Assembly (NCBI GenBank): GCA_902800245.1
Contig: CADCDY010000044.1
Coordinates: forward strand, 1-39,038
Source of the DNA: an uncultured Prevotellaceae bacterium
Lineage (GTDB): Bacteria; Bacteroidota; Bacteroidia; Bacteroidales; Bacteroidaceae
Length of the DNA stretch: 39,038 nucleotides
Direction of reading: 5' to 3'
A program made the position numbers and the translations under genes. The notes under the pieces are model-generated. The model had not been told where the DNA came from, made no database searches, and saw only the letters and a list, made by a program, of their open reading frames with translations. This document shows positions 32,165 to 39,038 of the stretch, piece by piece. How positions within the stretch are numbered: position 1 is the stretch's first letter; each line of letters starts with the position of its first letter.

Positions 32165-34231
32165 TTAACGTGCTAAAGGAAGCCATAGGCTCATGTCGTC
32201 AATGCCACGATTGTCCCAGGCATAGTAAGGAATGAGGCGGATTTTTACTGTTTGCTTGCTGACGGGACGTAGTTCGCGGTAGAGGGTATTATTGTCCCAA
32301 GCATCTTGACCAGTTAGAAGAGCGTCGGTTTCGAGGGCGAGCATTTTGCTGCCAGCGATGGTAACGGGAACTTCCGTGAAGTGGGCATCGACGGGAATGG
32401 CGATATCGTTAATGCGTACGCCATTGGCTATATCCTGACCTTCAAGGCAATAGACAATAGGACCGCGCATAATAGCCACCTGATTCTTAGCTTCCTCCAC
32501 CAGCGGGTTGGCCTCGACCAGACGGGCCTTCATGGGCAAGTCGAGCTCGATGCGGTCACCTTTTTTCCATTTGCGCGTGATAACAGGTGAGGAAACATGT
32601 TCGCCGTTGACGCGAAGTATATAGCTATCAGCCCATGAGGGTATATGGAGAGCAATAGTAGCCAGACACTTTACCTTCTTGATGTCGATGGAAATCCTGC
32701 CGTCCCAAGGATAGTTTGTGACCTGCTCTATTTCGAGGTCCTTTGTTTTCAGGCTATTCTGGCCGTAGAGGTTGACCCATAGCGTGTCCTTGTTGATACT
32801 GTAGGCATACTCCTGGGCCTGACAGAGCGTGCGGAGGGTATTCGGCGGACAGCAAAAACAGGAGATGTAACGCTGGCGGTGCTTGGGCCAGCGCATGACG
32901 TAAGGGAACTCCTTGGTGCGGCGAAGGGCCTCGGTATAGAAGAAGTCCTTGCCGTCGAGGGAAATACCGCTAAGGATGCCATTATACAATTCGTTCTCGA
33001 TATTGTCGATGTACTTGCCACCGCTCGTGGTCTGGAACAAGCGCCATGAGAAGAGCATCATGCCGATTTGCGCACAAATCTCGTTATGGGCGGCCTCCTG
33101 CGGCAGTTGGAACTGGCGACCGTAGGCTTGATGAATCTGCTGGATGCTGGGCTGGTCGTACGTTGTGCCGTCGGGCGAGACACCATCGTAGAGTGCGCCA
33201 CAACCACCCATGATGTATATCTTATGATTGACGATGTCGTCCCAAATGGCGCTGAGGTTCTTCAGCAACTGCGCCTCACCGGTTTCGGCGTAGAGGTCGG
33301 CAACACCGGCGTAGAGATAGTTGGCGCGGACGGCATGTCCCATGGCTTCGTACTGGTCGCGGAACTTATGACGGTCCTGATTGTGGTCCTCGCCGTTAGT
33401 GACGCTGTCGCGGATGGCAATCAAGCCCTTGGCCAGCGTGAGGTATTTCTCGTCTCCCGTCTCGCGGTACATTTCGGCAGCACCCATATAGTGGCTGGGG
33501 CAGATGGCGTTGCGTGAGAGCTCGGCAGCATCGTTGGTGAGGAAGTTGTAGAGGAAGTCAGCAGCTTTCTTGCCACACTCGAAAAGGGTGGTCTTGCCCG
33601 TGGCGCGCTTGTGGACGATACCAGCGGTCATGAGGTGGCCAAGGTTGTAGGTCTCGAAATTCAAGCGCGAGGCAAAGGCATGGGCTTGGTCCTTGCCAAT
33701 GGTGATACCAGCGGCATTTTCCGTACCTGCATGGCTGTCGATGCCGGCATTGCGCTCACTGATAACGACAGGGGTGTGGATGTATCCGTCGGCACGCTGA
33801 GCCAAAGCGACCTGTTCGATGAAGCGGTCCATGAGGGCGTCAAGCTCCGCGTCCTTGGTTACGGCATAGACAGCGGCACAAGCCTCCAACCACTTATACA
33901 TATCACCATCGTGGAATGGAGGGCCGTGATGCTTGCCCTTGATAGTGCCTGCAGCCACCTCGAAGTTACGGAAACCGTGCGAGCCGTGCTTACCGTCGGC
34001 ATCGAGCGTTTCCCACGGTGTGTTCCATGTGTTCCACATCTCCCACACACCGGTGCCGTGCATGGTGTCGAAGACGTCACCCCAGAAACCGCCCGTCCAG
34101 CGCACGGCACCCATAGGGAGGTTGTGCATTAGGGCTTGCTGACTGCGACTCATGTCGGTGAGGCCTTGGGCCGTTGTGTTTGTTACTGTGCCACAGCAAC
34201 CTACAAGAAATATTAAGAGAAACTTTTTCAT
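32165..34231 (-). CDS. Secreted GH127-family glycosidase (beta-L-arabinofuranosidase-like)
   Basis: The preferred start is ATG 34231 (MKKFLLIFLVGCCGTVTNTT, 688 residues), which gives a clean signal peptide and places it 10 nt after the symporter stop. The GH127 zinc and nucleophile cluster is present as SCFCCPPNTLR, with C458, C460 and C461; HNEICAQIGMM supplies the glutamate and cysteine of the site. The family removes beta-L-arabinofuranose, and some members act on aceric acid in rhamnogalacturonan-II. The protein should be periplasmic or surface-exposed. Five nucleotides separate its stop from the next gene. Confidence 0.9.
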   Translation of the reverse strand: MKKFLLIFLVGCCGTVTNTTAQGLTDMSRSQQALMHNLPMGAVRWTGGFWGDVFDTMHGTGVWEMWNTWNTPWETLDADGKHGSHGFRNFEVAAGTIKGKHHGPPFHDGDMYKWLEACAAVYAVTKDAELDALMDRFIEQVALAQRADGYIHTPVVISERNAGIDSHAGTENAAGITIGKDQAHAFASRLNFETYNLGHLMTAGIVHKRATGKTTLFECGKKAADFLYNFLTNDAAELSRNAICPSHYMGAAEMYRETGDEKYLTLAKGLIAIRDSVTNGEDHNQDRHKFRDQYEAMGHAVRANYLYAGVADLYAETGEAQLLKNLSAIWDDIVNHKIYIMGGCGALYDGVSPDGTTYDQPSIQQIHQAYGRQFQLPQEAAHNEICAQIGMMLFSWRLFQTTSGGKYIDNIENELYNGILSGISLDGKDFFYTEALRRTKEFPYVMRWPKHRQRYISCFCCPPNTLRTLCQAQEYAYSINKDTLWVNLYGQNSLKTKDLEIEQVTNYPWDGRISIDIKKVKCLATIALHIPSWADSYILRVNGEHVSSPVITRKWKKGDRIELDLPMKARLVEANPLVEEAKNQVAIMRGPIVYCLEGQDIANGVRINDIAIPVDAHFTEVPVTIAGSKMLALETDALLTGQDAWDNNTLYRELRPVSKQTVKIRLIPYYAWDNRGIDDMSLWLPLAR

Positions 34232-34241
34232 TATCTTTTGG

Positions 34242-35766
34242 TTAGTTAAAGTAAACATAAAGGGAAATCATCACGACAGCCAGTGCTATCCATAGGCTCA
34301 CAGCCAGTTTCGACCAACCTTCATGGATAGGTTCAGGGATGATATATTGCGTCTTGTCGTTATCGGTCAACGAGATGATAACCATCGAGACAACAAGAAT
34401 GATAAACAGTTCGAATGACAAAAGCATAAAGTGCGGCCAGGAGAATTGGAGCCATTCGGGTGGCCACAGATAGAGCACACCAACGATAAGACAGAAAGCC
34501 GTACCTATAGTCAGCGCAAAATTAGCAGCACGTGTTGTAGCCCGTTTCCAGAAGATGCCAAGTACGAAGACGGCGGCCATCGGCGGTGCTATGAAGCCGA
34601 GCACCGACTGGAAAACGTTAAATAGGTTGAGGCCCTTAATAGCATCGATGGCTACAGTCATCGCAATGGCAATGACGGCACCAATCACGGTAACTAGTCG
34701 GCCCACGTAGTTGATGCGGCGCTGTGAGGCGTTTGGACGGAACCGCTTGACGTAGATGTCCATCGTAAAGACGGTGCTTAGTGCATTGAGCGCAGAGCCG
34801 ATGGTCGACACCAAACAGGCGGTGAGCACGGCAAATACCAAGCCGACCATACCTACAGGGAATAGATTTTCAACCATTGTAAGATAGGCTTCATCTGGAT
34901 TCTCAAGAGTAGGAAACAAGGCGAAACAGAGAATACCCGGCACGATGTACAACGCTACGTCGAGAATCTTCAACCAACCGGTAAAGTTAGTACCGAGTTG
35001 TCCTTCTCGCAAGTCTTTGGCGGCCAGCACAGGCTGAACCATCGACTGGTCAGTACACCAGAACCAGACGCCCATGACGGGATAGCCCAAGACGATTGGG
35101 AACCACGGGAAGGCTTCGTCAGAATTGGGCTTGAACATCACCCAATAGTCAGCAGGAACTTTGTCAACCAATGCTTGTATGCCACCGACGCGGTCAAGTC
35201 CAACAACTACCAACACCAGCGACACGACAATGAGCAATATCATCTGATAGACGTTGGTATAAGCAATGGCCTTCAGTCCGCCAAGCATAGTGAAGAAGGC
35301 CGATATAATGAGCAGCACCATTGCCGACATCCACATTGGAATGTCAAAAACCTGACGGATGAGGATGCCACCGGCGAAGAGTGTTAGTGCCAACCATGAG
35401 ATGACAATTGTCACAATAGTATACCAAGCAAGAATATTACGTGTTGATTGTCCGAAACGTAGTCCCATGAACTCTGGTAGGGTATGTACCTTCGCTCCGA
35501 GATAGCGTGGTGCAAAGACGAAGGCTAACAGAGCGATGAACACAAATGCATACCAAGCATAGTTACCTGATACAATACCCGTCGTAAAACCTGCAGAGGC
35601 ACTGGCGATAAGCATTGACGGACCGACGTTGGTGCCCCACATCGAAAACCCAATATGGTGCCATCTAAGACTGTGTTCGGCCAAAAACAGCGAACCTGGC
35701 GATGAGCACAGCGAAATAGATTCCAAGAATGACCCAATCAAGGCCCTGCATATAGTGACTTTCCAT
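34242..35766 (-). CDS. Sodium:solute symporter (SSS family), reading frame broken
   Basis: Translation should begin at ATG 35766, directly after the GH31 stop (TAAATG), giving MESHYMQGLDWVILGIYFAV and a TAG after 33 codons. The main frame resumes near GSLFLAEHSLRWHHIGFSMW and continues to 34242 with 12 or more membrane segments typical of the SSS family (including GGLKAIAYTNVYQMILLIV). The normal connection from helix 1 to this point is missing, so some tens of bases, not a multiple of three, appear lost around 35690-35700. The transporter would take up sugars or oligosaccharides with Na+. Its position inside a glycosidase operon supports that role. As written it is frame-broken, perhaps by an assembly fault. 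Confidence 0.85.
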
Positions 35767-38010
35767 TTATATTCCTTTGTAATCTTTAATTATTTCAATA
35801 GTTATTGCTTTCGTAAGATCCATGTCGTCAGTAGACTCTACGTCATCAGGATAAATCTTAATATGCGCCCCGGGACGTACGAAGACGGGCATCTGGTCAA
35901 GCGGTACTTCGACGTCGTAGTACCAACGTCCTCCGTCAAGTCTTTCACCTGTGAAAAAGTTCACCCACAAGCCCTCAGGCAGGTAAATATCACGACAATT
36001 CTCACTATTCATAACAGGAGCGACGAGGAATTCCGAGCCGAAATAGTACTCGTCGTCAATATGCCATACCTGTTTGTCGTATGGATGATGCATCAGCAAA
36101 GCACGAATCATTGGCCAACCGGTCTTAGTACACGCCTCAGCCTGCTCTATAATATAAGGTAATAGCTTATAGCGCAACTTCCACCACTTTTTGACGATGG
36201 GTGCAATACTGGGATAGTGCCAAGGCTCGCGCTTACAGGTTCCATGATAACGCATATGCGAAGAAAAAACGCCAAACTGCGTCCAGCGAACATACACGTT
36301 CTCGTCGAGCGCGGAGTTCATGAAGTCGGGTGTCGAATGGAAGCCTGGCACGTCGTGACTCCAGAAAGCAAATCCGCTGAGTCCAAAATGCAGTCCACCT
36401 TTCAGGCTTCCAGCCATACCAGCCCAAGATGATTCGCTGTCACCACCCCAATGCAGCGGATAGCGCTGGCAACCGGCCCATGCGGCGCGGGCCCATACAA
36501 TACCATCTCCCGTCACATCCTTGGTTATCTCGTATGCCGCTTTCTGATACAGCAGTGCATAGATATTATTAAGCCGTTCCGGTGTCATACCATGATATAC
36601 CGCATCCATGTGAATGTTCTCGCCGAAATCGGTCTTGATACACTTCACTCCCATATCGAGCAAGGGTTTAAGCAATGCGTTCTTATACCATTCCGTCGCC
36701 TTGTCGTAAGTAAAGTCAATAGTTCCCGCATAATCGAGTGCAGAGAAATTAGAGCCCTCAGAGGCTTGTTCTTTCAGTAAAGGACCGATATACTTATTCT
36801 TCTTGGCTTCCTCTAGTTGTTCTGCACCTTTCGCCACGTATGGCAACTGCCATAGACTTACCTTGAACCCCTTATCAGCGAGCCCTTTTATAAATCCCTT
36901 GGGGTCTGGGAAACGCTCAGGATTAAATTTCCATTCGCATAGCCAATCGGTACGGAACCAACCAGTGTCAAGGTGGATGACATCGCAGGGATAATGCTCT
37001 TTTCTCAGTCTATCGCAAATGTCGTTCACCTCGTCGGCAGAGAAGTACGTCATGCGACTCATCCAGATGCCGAAGGACCACAGCGGCGGCATGGCGGGGA
37101 ATCCCGTCAACATACGATAGCCACGCAGGATTTCTTCTGGTGTCTGTCCTCCAATGAGGAACACATCGAGTGTCGCACGGTCGCACATAAATTGCACAGA
37201 GCGCGTGCTGTGGTCAGCCAGCGACAGCTTGCAGTAGTCGCTTGTATGATAGAAACAGCCGTACATTCTACTGCTCATATAGAACGGAATATTCTTGTAG
37301 CAACGCCGATTGTTGACGCCCTGACCGTCTTGGTTCTTTAACTGGAAAGTTTGTCCGCTGAGGTCTATCTTGCGGAACCGCTCACCGGTACCGACGAAGC
37401 ACTCATCAGGCTCGCACTTGAAGCTGATGGTAGCGCGCCCAGTCTTGTTTGTTGCGATGCCATCGCAACTTACGAACCCAAGGGGAAGTGCATCATAGCG
37501 AGGCGGCGAGAAGTGATCGTCGCTGAGGGTTATACCTTTCCGTTCGTCACCATCGGGATAGAAGGTGATGAAGGGGGCGGGTTGAGGTGCGGGAAGCAGG
37601 TCGCTCCACTTGTCCAACTGCGGCACACGAAGGTCTATCGTCGCCACCTTATTCCCATTATTGGCGATGACATCGCCATATACATAACGAAGGGACAGGC
37701 GCTTGATGTCGGGGCTGAACTGCAGCATATCGTCGGCCTCCATCATCGCGTCGTCCGCCATTGTCGTAAACACCCGCACGATATTGGGTTCGTAAGCGCG
37801 GATGACTAGCTCATAGCTTTGCCGCGGTGCGTTATTGTCAGGCGCCATGTCTTCCTGATGCAGTTGTTTCTGATATGGTATCGTAACGACAATGTCGCCA
37901 TCGTGCTCTTCTATCTTCGACGGGGCATAAGCCTTCCACAGGGCTTCGTCCTTTTCAAGTAAAGGATCAAAGTCCATGAAGTCGAAGAGATGGTAGTTTG
38001 TTTGTTTCAT
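35767..38010 (-). CDS. Glycoside hydrolase family 31 (alpha-xylosidase/alpha-glucosidase type)
   Basis: The 747-residue protein has an N-terminal beta-sandwich and a GH31 TIM barrel. The nucleophile is D461 (CIKTDFGENI) and the acid/base is D524 (WGGDSESSWAGM). The KTDFGE form of the nucleophile motif is the one seen in YicI-type alpha-xylosidases; alpha-glucosidase or alpha-galactosidase activity is possible. There is no signal peptide, so it should work in the cytoplasm on imported oligosaccharides, fitting the symporter gene that starts immediately after its stop codon. Its start overlaps the stop of the beta-helix gene by 4 nt (38007-38010), so all three are coupled. Confidence 0.92.
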   Translation of the reverse strand: MKQTNYHLFDFMDFDPLLEKDEALWKAYAPSKIEEHDGDIVVTIPYQKQLHQEDMAPDNNAPRQSYELVIRAYEPNIVRVFTTMADDAMMEADDMLQFSPDIKRLSLRYVYGDVIANNGNKVATIDLRVPQLDKWSDLLPAPQPAPFITFYPDGDERKGITLSDDHFSPPRYDALPLGFVSCDGIATNKTGRATISFKCEPDECFVGTGERFRKIDLSGQTFQLKNQDGQGVNNRRCYKNIPFYMSSRMYGCFYHTSDYCKLSLADHSTRSVQFMCDRATLDVFLIGGQTPEEILRGYRMLTGFPAMPPLWSFGIWMSRMTYFSADEVNDICDRLRKEHYPCDVIHLDTGWFRTDWLCEWKFNPERFPDPKGFIKGLADKGFKVSLWQLPYVAKGAEQLEEAKKNKYIGPLLKEQASEGSNFSALDYAGTIDFTYDKATEWYKNALLKPLLDMGVKCIKTDFGENIHMDAVYHGMTPERLNNIYALLYQKAAYEITKDVTGDGIVWARAAWAGCQRYPLHWGGDSESSWAGMAGSLKGGLHFGLSGFAFWSHDVPGFHSTPDFMNSALDENVYVRWTQFGVFSSHMRYHGTCKREPWHYPSIAPIVKKWWKLRYKLLPYIIEQAEACTKTGWPMIRALLMHHPYDKQVWHIDDEYYFGSEFLVAPVMNSENCRDIYLPEGLWVNFFTGERLDGGRWYYDVEVPLDQMPVFVRPGAHIKIYPDDVESTDDMDLTKAITIEIIKDYKGI

Positions 38011-39038
38011 TGTTTGAATATGATGTTCGGACCTGGGTGGTTGTCGCCGATTTCTTCACGACGAATGAGGCGGGTATCTGCGTCAGAAGCGCCGACCACT
38101 CGGTTGTTTTCTATCGTAAAGCCATCCGTGCGGGCATCGAGATAGATGCAGAAGCCACGTTCGTTAGTGGCATAAGGGGCTGGGTAGGGCGCACTAATCT
38201 TGTTGCCGCTAATGACGGAGCCGGGCTGGTTGCTGAGCGTATAAATACCGCCGGCATCATAGAGCTGGCGGGCATAGTTCTTGACGATGTTTTCCGTGAT
38301 GCAGTTGTGCTCCATACCTGTGTTGAGAGGTGTCCATCCCCAACCGACGCAGATGCCCGAGTAGCTGAGGAAAAACACGTGGTTCTTGCTGATGGTGCAG
38401 TGGCGTACATAGCCCAAAGCGATGCCCACGGATCCCCAGTCCTCGTTGGCGGCATCGACTACGAAGTTTTCTGTGATAGTCAGCCGCTGGCAGCGCTTGG
38501 CCAGGTCGGTGTAGGGACGGTGTACTTCGCGGGGGCTTTCTGCAAAAGAACCTCCCATGATAGCCGTGCCGCCAATGTTGCCGAAGGTACATTTCTGTAC
38601 TACACAATCGCTGACGTTATCGACAAAGTCCAAGGCCGTGGCAGCCAGATTCTCGAACAGCACCGAGTGGAAGTCAACGTGATGGGCATTGCGCACGGTG
38701 ACAGCACTCACAGGGCGCTCTACCCAGGCTTGGTTTTCAAGGTCTTTGTCCCAGGGCAAACCTGGGACCGCCAGTTTGTAGGCATCAACGAGAGGAAAAC
38801 CGCCCTGTAGGGTGACATGCCCTTTGTGCAATGGACGGTTCCAGCATGTGTGTTTGAACGTTAAGCCTTCGAATCTCACGTAGTTGGCACCATCTACAAT
38901 CACCAACTGCTCAATGCCGTCGCGCTGTTCCGTGGTACGAAGCAGGAAAGAACTGTTGCCTCTCTCGCCTCCAATGACGGGTTGTGGCCAGGGGTGCTCG
39001 AACTCCAGACGGCTTTCGGGCTCCATGAAGGAAACCTC
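38007..39038 (-). CDS. Right-handed beta-helix protein (GH141-like), 5' part missing
   Basis: The frame is open to the window edge, so the start lies outside. The visible 343 residues form a parallel beta-helix (VDFHSVLFENLAATALDF; ITENFVVDAANEDWGSVGIA; LSYSGICVGWGWTPLNTGME). They align along their whole length with the C-terminal half of the protein at 30409-32160, sharing EFEHPWPQP/QFEHPWPSP, NEDWG, GWGW and AGIYTL.NQPG, but differ enough to be distinct paralogues. A sugar-side-chain glycosidase role is inferred from fold and operon. It is the first visible gene of the operon and its stop overlaps the GH31 start. Confidence 0.75.
   Translation of the reverse strand, partial: EVSFMEPESRLEFEHPWPQPVIGGERGNSSFLLRTTEQRDGIEQLVIVDGANYVRFEGLTFKHTCWNRPLHKGHVTLQGGFPLVDAYKLAVPGLPWDKDLENQAWVERPVSAVTVRNAHHVDFHSVLFENLAATALDFVDNVSDCVVQKCTFGNIGGTAIMGGSFAESPREVHRPYTDLAKRCQRLTITENFVVDAANEDWGSVGIALGYVRHCTISKNHVFFLSYSGICVGWGWTPLNTGMEHNCITENIVKNYARQLYDAGGIYTLSNQPGSVISGNKISAPYPAPYATNERGFCIYLDARTDGFTIENNRVVGASDADTRLIRREEIGDNHPGPNIIFKQ

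Overview
The window looks like chromosomal DNA of a gut or rumen Bacteroidota, most likely a Prevotella/Segatella-type organism, and possibly a metagenome-assembled contig. Three things point there. Promoters carry the Bacteroidota -7 box TAnnTTTG, in three cases with a -33 TTTG-like box 20 bp upstream. The protein families are typical: a BspA-type leucine-rich repeat protein, an HU-HIG DNA-binding protein, a TlpA/DsbE-like thioredoxin with a long N-terminal domain, and Mrp without its CXXC. It also has a plant-glycan hydrolase operon with a sodium symporter.

Layout. 1-4437 (minus strand): the 5' end of an outer-membrane beta-barrel protein, a TPR protein translationally coupled to a thioredoxin-fold lipoprotein-like or secreted protein, and a DUF1016-type PD-(D/E)XK nuclease with three short palindromes inside its coding sequence. 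4438-5420: about 1 kb of repeat-rich non-coding DNA. 5421-7375 (minus): a gluconolactonase-like lipoprotein and an extended SDR. 7509-10094 (plus): a secreted GH9 glycosidase. 10123-13076 (minus): a YgjP-type metallopeptidase, a classical SDR, and a secreted alpha/beta hydrolase. 13246-22436 (plus): a 30-residue membrane peptide overlapping a subtilase gene, xseA-xseB, ilvE, trmB, the LRR protein, Mrp and pgk. 22554-24386 (plus): a DUF3298-like lipoprotein and the HU-HIG protein, separated by tandem repeats. 24397-25215 (minus): a TrmH-family methyltransferase.

25364-28303 (plus) is a three-gene cassette: an aldo/keto reductase of the L-galactose/L-fucose dehydrogenase type, an amidohydrolase_2 lactonase-like enzyme and a zinc alcohol dehydrogenase. 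It fits part of a non-phosphorylating oxidation route for a deoxyhexose such as L-fucose. It converges, with a 17-nt overlap, on a minus-strand operon filling 28287-39038: beta-helix enzyme (cut by the window edge), GH31, sodium:solute symporter, GH127, second beta-helix enzyme, GH78. Gene junctions in this operon overlap or lie within about 10 nt of each other. The enzymes suggest removal of L-arabinofuranose, L-rhamnose, xylose or glucose and possibly L-fucose from pectin- or xyloglucan-type side chains, uptake by the symporter, and oxidation of one product by the adjacent cassette. This link is inference.

The most striking anomalies are short, frame-breaking losses of conserved sequence near the 5' ends of three otherwise intact genes (ilvE, pgk, the sodium symporter), plus an abrupt break in the first gene. 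These look like assembly errors or very recent lesions and need read-level checking. The other theme is hairpin-forming repeats: palindromes inside the DUF1016 gene and 21-22-bp tandem arrays in several intergenic regions.
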